NCBI GenBank assembly: GCA_006227085.1
Contig: SBFY01000201.1
Coordinates: forward strand, 1 to 15,391
DNA length: 15,391 nucleotides
Direction: 5' to 3'
Source of the DNA: Gammaproteobacteria bacterium
GTDB lineage: Bacteria; Pseudomonadota; Gammaproteobacteria; Pseudomonadales; M0112
The position numbers and the translations under genes are program-made. Shown here piece by piece: positions 1 through 7,302 of the stretch (positions are counted from its first letter, which is position 1; every line of letters starts with the position of its first letter). Under the pieces are notes generated by a model. That model saw nothing but the letters and a program-made list of their open reading frames with translations. It ran no database searches and had not been told where the DNA came from.

Positions 1-758
1 TGCTCATCCTTCACATGGGTGCGGAAGTGCATGCGGGTACCGTTCCACCAGACATAAAACGGCTTACCTGCCTTGACTTGTTTTTCCATGAACGCGATAG
101 CCGCATCGGAGGTTTCATCATCGATGGTTTCCATGCGCTTCTTGGTCAGCGGGCCGGTGTCTTCGATCTTCTGGCCACCTTTGCCATCCGACCAGCTGTG
201 GATCACGCCACGCGGGCCAAACTTCTTGCGGAATTCCGGATTTTTCGGGTAATCGAAATTCTCCGGTTCCTCTTCGGCATTCAGGTGATACAGGTTGCCA
301 AGGAATTCATCGAAGCCGTGCATGGTTGGCAAGTGTTCATCGCGGTCACCCTGGTGATTCTTGCCGAACTGGCCGGTGGCATAGCCCTGGCCTTTCATGA
401 CCGTTGCCATGGTGACATCTTGCTTGTTCCAACCTTCTTTGGCGCCAGGCAAGCCGACCTTGGTCATGCCGGAGCGCACTGGCACGCTACCACCGATAAA
501 GGCGGCGCGACCGGCAGTACAGGACTGCTGTGCGTAGTAATCGGTAAACGCCACGCCTTCAGCGGCGATGCGGTCGATGTTCGGGGTGCGATACCCCATC
601 ATGCCGCGGTTGTTGTGGCTGATGTTCCAGGTGCCGATATCGTCACCCCAGATCACCAACACATTCGGCTTTTTGGCCGTTTCGGCTTCACTGCACCCGG
701 TAAACAGGGCACACAGCGCCAGCAGGGCAACGGATGCCCACCCATGTTGTCGTTTCAT
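1..758 (-). CDS. Arylsulfatase, lipoprotein, type I sulfatase family (3' end cut by window edge)
   Basis: Hydrolyses sulfate esters, probably in the periplasm or on the outer membrane; the natural substrate cannot be read from the sequence. About 252 codons are visible and the frame is still open at base 1, so the C-terminal part lies outside. The start at 758 is supported by AGGGGAG a few bases upstream. Residues 1-22 form a lipoprotein signal with lipobox LFTGC (Cys22); Ser at +2 fits outer-membrane sorting. The metal-binding Asp pair follows at 39-40 (WGDD). The sulfatase signature at 80-84 is CTAGR, with Cys80 the residue oxidised to formylglycine; this is the Ala variant of the usual C-x-P-x-R. 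The second signature around 126-136 contains GKNH (Lys133, His135). No maturation enzyme is encoded in the window. The gene stands alone, 175 bases from the end of the next minus-strand gene. The family is certain; the substrate is not. Confidence 0.93.
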   Translation of the reverse strand, partial: MKRQHGWASVALLALCALFTGCSEAETAKKPNVLVIWGDDIGTWNISHNNRGMMGYRTPNIDRIAAEGVAFTDYYAQQSCTAGRAAFIGGSVPVRSGMTKVGLPGAKEGWNKQDVTMATVMKGQGYATGQFGKNHQGDRDEHLPTMHGFDEFLGNLYHLNAEEEPENFDYPKNPEFRKKFGPRGVIHSWSDGKGGQKIEDTGPLTKKRMETIDDETSDAAIAFMEKQVKAGKPFYVWWNGTRMHFRTHVKDE

Positions 759-933
759 GATTCTCCCCTTTTTTGATCAGCCAAGGCTGTGGCACAGCAC
801 TGACAGGCAGCCACCTTAACAGGCACCTTCAGGCCTGACAACGCGAAGCAACGACTTGCAGGCATGGGGATCCATGCGATAGCGGGAAAATGACTATAAA
901 AGCGTGCTCGTTATTCCCATGCGAAAACAAGGG
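759..933. other. Intergenic region, no gene seen
   Basis: This 175-base gap separates the end of the YqcC-like gene from the start of the sulfatase, both on the minus strand, so it should hold the sulfatase promoter. A possible minus-strand -35 (TTGTCA, near 837-842) has no convincing -10 at proper spacing. Two small dyads are visible: TCAGGCCTGA at 829-838, and GCATGG/CCATGC arms around a 4-base centre at 862-877. Neither is followed by a T-run, so I do not call a terminator. I found no ORF or RNA gene. Confidence 0.5.
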
Positions 934-1254
934 CTATCCGAACAGGGCATCGAGCCTCTCAAGGGCTGCCATCAGGGCACGGACATCCTGCCCGAGGGCA
1001 TCAAAATACACTTCAGCGACGGGAGAGATACTGCAGTTGGCCGGCAGTTCGCCGCGCACTTCGATGATGGCGTAAAAACGCGGGATCATCACGAACTGCA
1101 ACCATTGCGGAAACGCCAGCGTGTCAATGCAAAACGGTTGCGTGCTGGCGAGCTGCTCATCGGTCGGTGGTTCGGCTTCCCACAACCCATGCTGGCGCAA
1201 GGCGGCTTCGATATCGATCAATAACGATGCGATGTCGGTATGGCGATCACTCAT
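934..1254 (-). CDS. YqcC-family protein (DUF446)
   Basis: A 106-residue cytosolic protein resembling E. coli YqcC in length and in its conserved central block (STQPF, then a W-L-Q-[FW]-V-x-IPR stretch, ending LE-x-LDALF). The biochemical role of the family is not established. The frame extends upstream of 1254, but I chose the ATG at 1254 because family similarity begins there and because it overlaps the stop of the upstream SDR-like gene by 8 bases (GATGAGTGA carries both signals), typical of translational coupling. In E. coli the homologue sits beside the tRNA pseudouridine synthase gene truC; here the partner is an NAD(P)-binding protein instead. It ends with TAG. The family call is fairly sure; no function is claimed. 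Confidence 0.85.
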   Translation of the reverse strand: MSDRHTDIASLLIDIEAALRQHGLWEAEPPTDEQLASTQPFCIDTLAFPQWLQFVMIPRFYAIIEVRGELPANCSISPVAEVYFDALGQDVRALMAALERLDALFG

Positions 1255-2074
1255 CCAGCAGGGCTCCATAGCCTTCACGAAACGATGGGTAGCCCAACAC
1301 AAAACCGCTGTCGTGCAGTCGCGTGTTACGCACCCGCTTGCCACCGGACGCCGGCGGAACCACGATATCTTTCACGCGAAGGCCCTGTCGTTGTGCCAGC
1401 CATTGCAAGACCGTGTACTGCAGCGCGGGTTCATCATCACTGACGTTATAGCACGCCTGCACGGGTTTGCCGCCAGCCACCTGCGCAAGCAGGTACGCGA
1501 TAAACGCGGCGGCATCATCGCGATGGATGCGATTGCTCCAGCGGTTATCGGCGGGCCATTCCTCCGGCTTACCGGCCAGCGCCAGCATGCGGCGGCGGCC
1601 GGGGCCATAAATGCCGGACAGTCGCAGTGCGGTGGTGGCGCACGCTGCCTGTTGCAACAACTGTTCGGCCTGCCACAGGCGTTCACCACCAAAATCGGCG
1701 GGACAGGGTTCACCGTGTTCATCACACCATCCACCCTGGTCTTCACCGTACACGCGGGTGCTGGAGACAAACATCACGTGCCTGACGGTATTGCCCATCG
1801 CCTCCAGCGTGTACTGCAAACCCTGCGGATACGCCTGCTGGTACGCTGCATCATCGCGGCCATTGGCCGCCACAGCATACACCAGCACATCGGCTGCCAC
1901 CTCTGCCAATACCTTCAGGCTGGCCGGCGCGGCGATATCCGCCTTCACCGGTGTAATCCCGGCCGGTAACGCGCCAACCTGCCGGCGCGCACCAAACACC
2001 TCCGCGCCGTCACGCTGCAGGCGCAGGCCGGCAGCGATCCCGAGATCGCCACAGCCGACAAAGAGCACACGCAT
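1247..2074 (-). CDS. NAD(P)-binding, atypical/extended SDR-like protein (YeeZ-type)
   Basis: A 275-residue Rossmann-fold protein. It opens directly with a nucleotide-binding strand and glycine-rich turn (VLFVGCGDLG), has the VSSTRVYG segment with the Ser and Tyr expected of an extended SDR active site, and later a LRLSGIYGPGR block typical of NAD-dependent epimerase/dehydratases. The Tyr-x-x-x-Lys motif is not intact (Tyr followed by GEDQ), as in YeeZ-like atypical members, so catalysis is uncertain. Substrate unknown. Two starts are possible: 2074 (AGGGGA nine bases upstream, Rossmann strand at residue 2) or 2083 (adds MAR, with AGGA further upstream); I favour 2074. An earlier ATG at 2119 gives an unlikely tail. 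It overlaps the following YqcC-like gene by 8 bases and diverges from recG, so the short region 2075-2161 must carry both promoters. Confidence 0.82.
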   Translation of the reverse strand: MRVLFVGCGDLGIAAGLRLQRDGAEVFGARRQVGALPAGITPVKADIAAPASLKVLAEVAADVLVYAVAANGRDDAAYQQAYPQGLQYTLEAMGNTVRHVMFVSSTRVYGEDQGGWCDEHGEPCPADFGGERLWQAEQLLQQAACATTALRLSGIYGPGRRRMLALAGKPEEWPADNRWSNRIHRDDAAAFIAYLLAQVAGGKPVQACYNVSDDEPALQYTVLQWLAQRQGLRVKDIVVPPASGGKRVRNTRLHDSGFVLGYPSFREGYGALLDE

Positions 2075-2161
2075 GCGAGCCATTCCCCTATCGTCCTTGC
2101 CTGCAAATTCAGGCATCATCGTGATTGCCTATTAGACCATGAAAGCCGGACAACCCACGCG

Positions 2162-4237
2162 ATGGCCACCCCGCTTGACCAGCAGCCCGTGACCGCACTC
2201 AAAGGTGTCGGGCCAGGGCTGGCGAAAAAACTGTCGCAGCTCGGCATCGCTTCCGTGCAGGATTTGCTGTTCCACTTGCCCTTGCGTTACCAGGACCGCA
2301 CCCGCATCACGCCGATCGGGGCCGCGCAGCCCGGCGTGGAAGCCGTGATCGAAGGCACCATTCGCGGTGCCGATGTGGTGTTTGGCCGCCGCCGTTCCTT
2401 GTTATGCCGCCTGCAGGACAACACCGGTACGATCACACTGCGGTTTTTCCATTTCAGCAAGGCGCAGCAGGCGGGTCTCAAAACCGGCGACACCTTGCGC
2501 TGTTTTGGTGAAGTGCGTCGTGGCAGTGCCGGGCTGGAACTGGTGCATCCGGAATATCGCCACACCACCACTGCCATGCTCGCGGATGACGGTCGTCTTA
2601 CGCCGATCTACCCCACCACCGCCGGCTTCACGCAACAACGCTGGCGCATGCTGACCGAGCAGGCACTGGCGCGACTCGATCATGGCCTGGGCCAATCGCT
2701 GCCGGATGCGCTGCTGCCGGATGCCTTGCGGGTCTCGCTGGCCGATGCGCTGCATTTCCTGCACCGGCCGCCGCGAGGCGTGGACCTGAAACAGCTGGCG
2801 GAGGGCGTGCATCCGTTCCAGCAACGGCTGGCGTTTGAAGAACTGCTCTCGCACAACCTGTCATTGCGGCGCTTGCGTGCTCGCCTGCAACAACATTCGG
2901 CGCCTGCCATGAAAGCGCCCGGCCAGCTGTCGCAGCAATTATTGCAACGGCTGCCCTTTACCTTGACCGGTGCACAGCAGCGTGCGGTGCACGATATCGT
3001 CACCGATCTCGCCAAAGCGCAACCGATGCTGCGGCTGGTGCAAGGTGATGTCGGTTCAGGCAAAACGGTGGTGGCCGCGATGGCTGCGGCGCATGTGATT
3101 GGGCATGGCTACCAGACCGCCTTGATGGCACCGACCGAAGTGCTCGCCACCCAGCACGCCAACGCCTTGTCGCAATGGTTGCAACCGCTGGGGGTGCGCA
3201 TGGCCTTGCTGACCAGCCAGACCCCGAAAAAACAGAAAGCGGAAATCCTGGCGGGATTGCAGGACGGTGACATCCAGCTGGCGATTGGGACGCACGCATT
3301 GTTCCAGGAATCGGTGTGCTTCCATCGCCTGGGCCTGGCGATCATTGATGAACAACACCGTTTCGGTGTGCACCAGCGTTTGGCGCTTTCTGAAAAAGGC
3401 CAGTCCGAGGGCGCCCGTGCCCACCAGCTCATCATGACGGCCACACCCATTCCACGCACCTTGGCGATGAGTGCGTATGCCGACCTGGATAACACCATCA
3501 TTGATGAATTGCCGCCGGGTCGCACGCCGATCCAGACCGTGCTGGTGGATAACTCGCGGCGCGATGAAGTGATCGAACGTGTACACAAAGCCTGCCGTGA
3601 AGGCCGGCAGGCATACTGGGTCTGCACCCTGATTGAGGAATCGGAAGAGCTCGATTGCGAAGCCGCTGAAGCCACGCATGCGGCATTAAGCACCGCATTA
3701 CCCGATGTGCGCGTGGGCCTGATTCACGGACGCCTGAAGCCTGCCGATAAAAATGCGGTGATGACTGCGTTCAAGCATGGCGAGCTGGATTTGCTGGTGG
3801 CCACCACCGTCATTGAAGTCGGTGTCGATGTGCCGAATGCCAGCCTGATGATTATTGAAAACCCGGAGCGGCTTGGGCTGGCACAGTTGCACCAGTTGCG
3901 TGGCCGTGTCGGTCGCGGTTCCGCTGAGAGCCACTGTGTGTTGTTGTATGCCAAGCCCTTGTCACATTACGCCAAAGAGCGCCTCGCCACGATGCGCGAA
4001 ACCAATGACGGGTTTGTGATCGCTGAAAAGGATCTCGAATTGCGCGGCCCCGGTGAATTGCTCGGTGCGCGGCAGGCGGGACTGGTGCAATTCCGCATTG
4101 CCGACCTGCAACGCGATGCGGCATTGCTGGAACCAGCCCGCCACGCCGCAGAAACCGTTCTCCAGCAGCACGCCGCATTGGCAGAAACCCTCATCGCCCG
4201 TTGGTTGCCCGATGGCGAGCGATTGGCGGGTGCGTAA
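2162..4237 (+). CDS. recG: ATP-dependent DNA helicase RecG
   Basis: Double-stranded DNA translocase that regresses stalled replication forks and branch-migrates Holliday junctions. The 691 residues match the usual RecG length. An N-terminal wedge region begins with a helix-hairpin-helix-like stretch (LKGVGPGLAKKL, 13-24) and continues into an OB-fold (about 55-135). The helicase core shows Walker A GDVGSGKT (295-302, Lys301), the diagnostic DEQH box (396-399), motif III TATPIPRT (426-433), HGR (522-524) and motif VI RGRVGRG (580-586). The C-terminal LRGPGELLGARQAGL block (about 627-641) is the RecG-specific region. Every catalytic motif is intact. The ATG at 2162 lacks a strong Shine-Dalgarno sequence, but the first residues match the family N-terminus and an ATG at 2139 is out of frame. 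It converges on the dioxygenase gene with only 7 bases between stops. Confidence 0.98.
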   Translation: MATPLDQQPVTALKGVGPGLAKKLSQLGIASVQDLLFHLPLRYQDRTRITPIGAAQPGVEAVIEGTIRGADVVFGRRRSLLCRLQDNTGTITLRFFHFSKAQQAGLKTGDTLRCFGEVRRGSAGLELVHPEYRHTTTAMLADDGRLTPIYPTTAGFTQQRWRMLTEQALARLDHGLGQSLPDALLPDALRVSLADALHFLHRPPRGVDLKQLAEGVHPFQQRLAFEELLSHNLSLRRLRARLQQHSAPAMKAPGQLSQQLLQRLPFTLTGAQQRAVHDIVTDLAKAQPMLRLVQGDVGSGKTVVAAMAAAHVIGHGYQTALMAPTEVLATQHANALSQWLQPLGVRMALLTSQTPKKQKAEILAGLQDGDIQLAIGTHALFQESVCFHRLGLAIIDEQHRFGVHQRLALSEKGQSEGARAHQLIMTATPIPRTLAMSAYADLDNTIIDELPPGRTPIQTVLVDNSRRDEVIERVHKACREGRQAYWVCTLIEESEELDCEAAEATHAALSTALPDVRVGLIHGRLKPADKNAVMTAFKHGELDLLVATTVIEVGVDVPNASLMIIENPERLGLAQLHQLRGRVGRGSAESHCVLLYAKPLSHYAKERLATMRETNDGFVIAEKDLELRGPGELLGARQAGLVQFRIADLQRDAALLEPARHAAETVLQQHAALAETLIARWLPDGERLAGA

Positions 4238-4244
4238 GCGCTCG

Positions 4245-5111
4245 TTATTTATCTTGTAGCAAGCGAATCGGGTCGCGCCCGTTCACGAAACCGATGAACG
4301 GGAACAGCATGCTATAGCCGAGCATTTTCTGGATTTTCTCGCTGCACAATTTGGCGCGCTCGCGTGAAATGGCCAGTGAATAATTTTCCTGCTGGCGCGC
4401 CCACGGCTCGCAATATTGGGTGGTCGCTGCAAAGCGTGGCTTATCGGTTTTGTTCGCGCCCGCGCCATGCCAGGCCGTGCCGAGGAAAAACAGGCAGGAG
4501 CCGGAGGGCATCACTGCTGGCACCAGTTCATGACCACTGCCATCGCCGGGATGTTCATCACCCCACAAATGGCTTTTGGGAATGATCACGGTGGCGCCGT
4601 TTTCCGCCGTGAAGTCATCAATCGCCCAGATGCAGGCGGCACCAATCGGCGGACGCGGGCGCGGGATCGGGTAAAAGCCGTCATCGGCATGCAGCGGCTG
4701 CGCCACTTCGCCCGGCAACACATTGATGGCCTGCAGCTGTGACAATAAATAGTTGGGCTGGAACAACTGGTCCAGCAGCGCCATGATCAGCGGGTGATCC
4801 ACCAGCGGGTTCAGGGCGAGGGTCTTCTCGATCACGGCGTAGATCCGGCGCGTCTTGTAGCCTTCGAATTCGGTGCGCCCGTCATGGGTCAGTAGCGGCA
4901 GCACTTCTTGCTTGATGGCTTCCATCTGCTCGCGGGGCACCAGGTTCTTGATGATGACGTAGCCGTTTTCACGGACTTCTTTCATCAGGCGGTCGACCAG
5001 GTCCTTGTCGACGCCATGGCGCTCGGCCGAAGCCGCCAAGGCCGCTTGCTGCTGGGCCAGGATGTCGTCTTTGACGCTGCCATCGGCCTTGATATAGAGA
5101 TTGCCAGCCAT
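4245..5111 (-). CDS. Phytanoyl-CoA dioxygenase (PhyH) family protein
   Basis: A 288-residue non-haem Fe(II)/2-oxoglutarate-dependent oxygenase, expected to hydroxylate an organic substrate with release of succinate and CO2. The iron triad is visible: His141 and Asp143 in the HADD segment and His215 in WHGAGAN, followed by Arg226 at the position that usually binds the 2-oxoglutarate carboxylate. The N-terminal 50 residues are helical and the oxygenase fold starts near NGYVIIKNLV. No signal peptide, so cytosolic. The start at 5111 has a clear GGAGGA seven bases upstream. It is transcribed divergently from a TetR regulator across a 117-base region with a strong operator-like dyad, so regulation by that protein is very likely (inference). 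Substrates across this family range from acyl-CoA to small osmolytes and terpenoids, so I do not assign one. Confidence 0.92.
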   Translation of the reverse strand: MAGNLYIKADGSVKDDILAQQQAALAASAERHGVDKDLVDRLMKEVRENGYVIIKNLVPREQMEAIKQEVLPLLTHDGRTEFEGYKTRRIYAVIEKTLALNPLVDHPLIMALLDQLFQPNYLLSQLQAINVLPGEVAQPLHADDGFYPIPRPRPPIGAACIWAIDDFTAENGATVIIPKSHLWGDEHPGDGSGHELVPAVMPSGSCLFFLGTAWHGAGANKTDKPRFAATTQYCEPWARQQENYSLAISRERAKLCSEKIQKMLGYSMLFPFIGFVNGRDPIRLLQDK

Positions 5112-5146
5112 GGGGGATCCTCCGGTGGGATGACTACACAGGCATA

Positions 5147-5175
5147 AATGTATACTACATTCTACTTTTACACAA
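5147..5175 (-). promoter_or_regulatory. Candidate promoter of the PhyH-family gene
   Basis: On the minus strand TTGTGT (5175-5170) lies 17 bases from TACATT (5152-5147). An alternative -10, TATACA (5154-5149), would leave a 15-base spacer. Each hexamer is only a moderate match to the sigma-70 consensus. The -35 overlaps one arm of the palindrome at 5172-5189, so occupancy of that dyad should block it. Confidence 0.35.
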
Positions 5176-5195
5176 TAGTCTACTTTTGTTACGAT
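5167..5195 (+). promoter_or_regulatory. Predicted sigma-70 promoter of the TetR-type regulator
   Basis: TTTACA (5167-5172) and TACGAT (5190-5195) are separated by exactly 17 bases, good matches to -35 and -10, placing the transcript start about 25 bases before the ATG at 5229. The 18-bp dyad at 5172-5189 fills the spacer. Confidence 0.6.
5172..5189. promoter_or_regulatory. Operator-like interrupted palindrome, probable TetR binding site
   Basis: The 18 bases read ACAAnAGTnnACTnTTGT: 14 of 18 positions obey two-fold symmetry, with 7 perfect pairs interrupted only at symmetric positions. Size and AT-rich character fit TetR-family operators. It lies between the predicted -35 and -10 of the regulator gene and overlaps the candidate -35 of the divergent dioxygenase gene. 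The stretch TCTACTTTT in its right half (5179-5187) is repeated exactly 18 bases upstream (5161-5169), and CTAC occurs a third time at 5155-5158, hinting at a second weaker site. Binding by the adjacent regulator is inferred from position. Confidence 0.65.
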
Positions 5196-5228
5196 GGTCG
5201 CCCGTCCCGGCCTTGATGGAATGCTCCC

Positions 5229-5873
5229 ATGCCCATGCCTGCCAGCCCCGCCGCCAATCCTGCCGATAGCCGCCGCGAGCGCCGCAAACAGGAAATCCGT
5301 GGCCGCATCCTGCAGGTGGCAACCGGGCTGTTATCGGAAAAGCCGTTCGAGTCGATCACCATTGAAGAGCTGTGCGAAAAAGCGGATGTCGCCCGCAAGA
5401 CGTTCTATAACCATTTTCCTTCCAAGCAGGACCTGATCGAAAGCGTCAGCCGCGAGCTGTTGGTCACGGCATCCGAGCGCAACCTCGCGATGTCCCTCCG
5501 CCTGCACAGCACCACCCGCCAGCGGCTGGATGACTTCATTACCCGGCAGGTGGTCAGCCGCGCCGGCAACGACATACTGGAGCACAACCTGGTGCGTCAC
5601 GCCATGCTCGACCTGTCCAGCCATAGCCAGAACAGCCGCGACACGCTGGAAAGCAATATCGCCTTGTACGAGCGCCTGTTTGATGAAGGCAAAAAGCTGG
5701 GGGATGTGAACCCGGGCTATTCATCACGCTTCCTGGCAGAAATGACCGCCGGTGCCATCAACACCGCCGCCACTTACTGGATCCAGTACCCGGATTACCC
5801 ATTGAAGCAACGCATTCGCGAGATCAAATCCTTTATTCGCGATGTCGCCATCGTGAATCATACGGCCACATAA
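5229..5873 (+). CDS. TetR/AcrR-family transcriptional regulator
   Basis: A 214-residue one-component regulator. Residues 1-20 are a Pro/Ala-rich then basic tail; about 20-65 form the TetR DNA-binding three-helix domain, with the helix-turn-helix from the ITIEELCEKADVARKTFYNHF stretch (43-63), whose TFYNHFPSKQDL end is diagnostic. The remaining 150 residues are the helical ligand-binding and dimerisation region, which is too variable to name a ligand. The start at 5229 has only a weak ribosome site; an ATG at 5235 is the alternative, while the ATG at 5194 is out of frame. It is divergent from the PhyH-family dioxygenase and its promoter contains a good palindrome, so autorepression plus control of the dioxygenase is the simplest model. 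The 3' end converges with the DUF1329 gene across a shared hairpin. Confidence 0.92.
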   Translation: MPMPASPAANPADSRRERRKQEIRGRILQVATGLLSEKPFESITIEELCEKADVARKTFYNHFPSKQDLIESVSRELLVTASERNLAMSLRLHSTTRQRLDDFITRQVVSRAGNDILEHNLVRHAMLDLSSHSQNSRDTLESNIALYERLFDEGKKLGDVNPGYSSRFLAEMTAGAINTAATYWIQYPDYPLKQRIREIKSFIRDVAIVNHTAT

Positions 5874-5899
5874 AAAAGCCGCCGTGATGGCGGCGGCTT
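5872..5899 (-). terminator. Rho-independent terminator of the YCF48-RND-DUF1302-DUF1329 operon
   Basis: A 9-bp perfect stem (AAGCCGCCG at 5876-5884 pairing with CGGCGGCTT at 5891-5899) closes a 6-base loop. Read on the minus strand it is followed by a T6 tract (complement of 5872-5877), giving a complete terminator 8 bases after the DUF1329 stop. On the plus strand the hairpin begins just after the TetR stop but lacks a downstream T-run, so it would work less well in that direction. Confidence 0.85.
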
Positions 5900-5906
5900 C
5901 CTGTGA

Positions 5907-7292
5907 TCAGCGCGTCCCCATCTTGCGCAGGTTCGCTGGCGTGTAGTAATCCTCACCGCGTGGTGGCACGTTGTACTTGGTCGGCTCGCGCTCATTGGCC
6001 ATGCGAATGGCAATGTATGCGCCGGCTTTCATGTCATGGAACATCAGCGTGCGCTGGATGTATCCCTGCACGGCGTAATCGTAGATCGTGTTGATCAGGC
6101 TCATACGCCATAACTCGCCACGGCCATCGTAGTTTTCGGTGCTGGCCATCAGCCAGTTGTCCTCGTCCATGTAAAAGCGGCGCTTGGAATAAATATGCCG
6201 GCTGCCTTTTTTCAGGTTCGCTTCCACCACCCAGACGCGATGCAATTCATAACGCATGTAATCGGGGTTCGCGTGATAAGGCTTCAAGATATCCTTGTAC
6301 GTCGCCTTGGGATCATCAAAGCGGTACGCGTGATACGGAATGTAGATTTCCTTCTTGCCGACCAGGGTCCAGTCGTAGCGATCCATCGCGCCGTTGAAGC
6401 CCAGCATGTCATCGACCGTCATTAACCCGCCGGGCGCATCCGGCGTGTCATAACCCACGGTCGGTGCCTGCTTGACGCGTCGCACGCCCGGCAAGTAAAT
6501 CCAGGCATTGCGCGGGTACGTTACCTGGTCCAGCGGCTCATGCACGATGGTCATCTGGCCTTTGTCGCGCACGGGTGCCTCGGTGGTGAGATGCACCATG
6601 CCGCCATAAATGCTGATCGCCTCATCGACGACACCGATGGCATGGGCGTGACTGGCAAACGGGTAATCGGCAATGGTCAGCAGGGTGCGCACCGAAAAGC
6701 TGCCATCGGAAAACACTGCGATGTCATCCATCACACCTTCCATGGAAAAGTTCGGCGCATTCACGCGGCCATTCCATAAGGCTTCGGCACCATCTTTCGG
6801 GATCGGGAACGGCAGGCCACCATTGAACTGGCGCAGGCCATCAACACCATTCACCAGTTGCGTGTTCTGCGCGTTATAAAACGCACGGTCTTCCGCCAGT
6901 TGGTGATAGCGGCCATCGCGATGGCTGGGATACACCGGCATGCGGAACGTGTCCGGGTATTGCTTGAACATCGCCTTCTGGCCTTCGGTCAGCTTGTCCG
7001 CGTATTGCTGGTAATTGGCGGCGGTGATGACAAACAGCGGTTTTTCACTGGCATACGGATCGGGATATGGCGAACCGGTACCCGGATAGGACAGGCCTTT
7101 CGGCACACCACGCATGCTGCCGGTCCAGGCCGGGATACTGCCATCGGCATTGCCGGCGCGTTCAGCGCCCATCGGGGTCAATGGACCGTCTTTCAGTTGT
7201 TGCGCTTCATCGGCAGGTACTTTTGCCAGCACGCTGCCCGCCAGCACTGCCGACAATGCCATGGTCATAAACAAGGGTCGAATCAGTTTCAT
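5907..7292 (-). CDS. DUF1329 family periplasmic protein (LolA/LolB-like fold expected)
   Basis: A 461-residue exported protein, last gene of a four-gene operon. Residues 1-23 are a Sec signal peptide with cleavage expected after VLA (A23|K24); there is no lipobox, so it should be soluble in the periplasm. The mature part starts with the PADEAQQLKDGPLTPMGAERAGN segment typical of DUF1329 and is rich in Trp and Tyr, with long stretches of alternating beta character. DUF1329 proteins are annotated as outer-membrane lipoprotein-sorting-like, and a role carrying a hydrophobic ligand between RND transporter and outer membrane is plausible but unproven. The start at 7292 has GAGGAG six bases upstream. 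It follows the DUF1302 stop by 10 bases, a near-invariant pairing in Proteobacteria. Length matches the family. Confidence 0.92.
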   Translation of the reverse strand: MKLIRPLFMTMALSAVLAGSVLAKVPADEAQQLKDGPLTPMGAERAGNADGSIPAWTGSMRGVPKGLSYPGTGSPYPDPYASEKPLFVITAANYQQYADKLTEGQKAMFKQYPDTFRMPVYPSHRDGRYHQLAEDRAFYNAQNTQLVNGVDGLRQFNGGLPFPIPKDGAEALWNGRVNAPNFSMEGVMDDIAVFSDGSFSVRTLLTIADYPFASHAHAIGVVDEAISIYGGMVHLTTEAPVRDKGQMTIVHEPLDQVTYPRNAWIYLPGVRRVKQAPTVGYDTPDAPGGLMTVDDMLGFNGAMDRYDWTLVGKKEIYIPYHAYRFDDPKATYKDILKPYHANPDYMRYELHRVWVVEANLKKGSRHIYSKRRFYMDEDNWLMASTENYDGRGELWRMSLINTIYDYAVQGYIQRTLMFHDMKAGAYIAIRMANEREPTKYNVPPRGEDYYTPANLRKMGTR

Positions 7293-7302
7293 GGCGTGCT
7301 CC

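Noticed and set aside
15..776. Plus-strand ORF (253 codons) over the sulfatase
   Set aside because: The minus strand has lipobox, Asp pair and both sulfatase signatures; the plus frame has none of these.
862..877. GCATGG/CCATGC hairpin between YqcC and sulfatase genes
   Set aside because: Only 6 bp with no T-run on either strand, so not convincing as a terminator or operator.
1121..1969. Plus-strand ORF (282 codons) opposite the SDR-like and YqcC genes
   Set aside because: It spans two genes on the other strand that have family support and coupled start/stop signals; no domain seen in the plus frame.
2075..2161. Possible recG promoter (TTCAGG, then TATTAG 16 bases later)
   Set aside because: Both hexamers match the consensus poorly and the region is too short to weigh alternatives; not listed as a feature.
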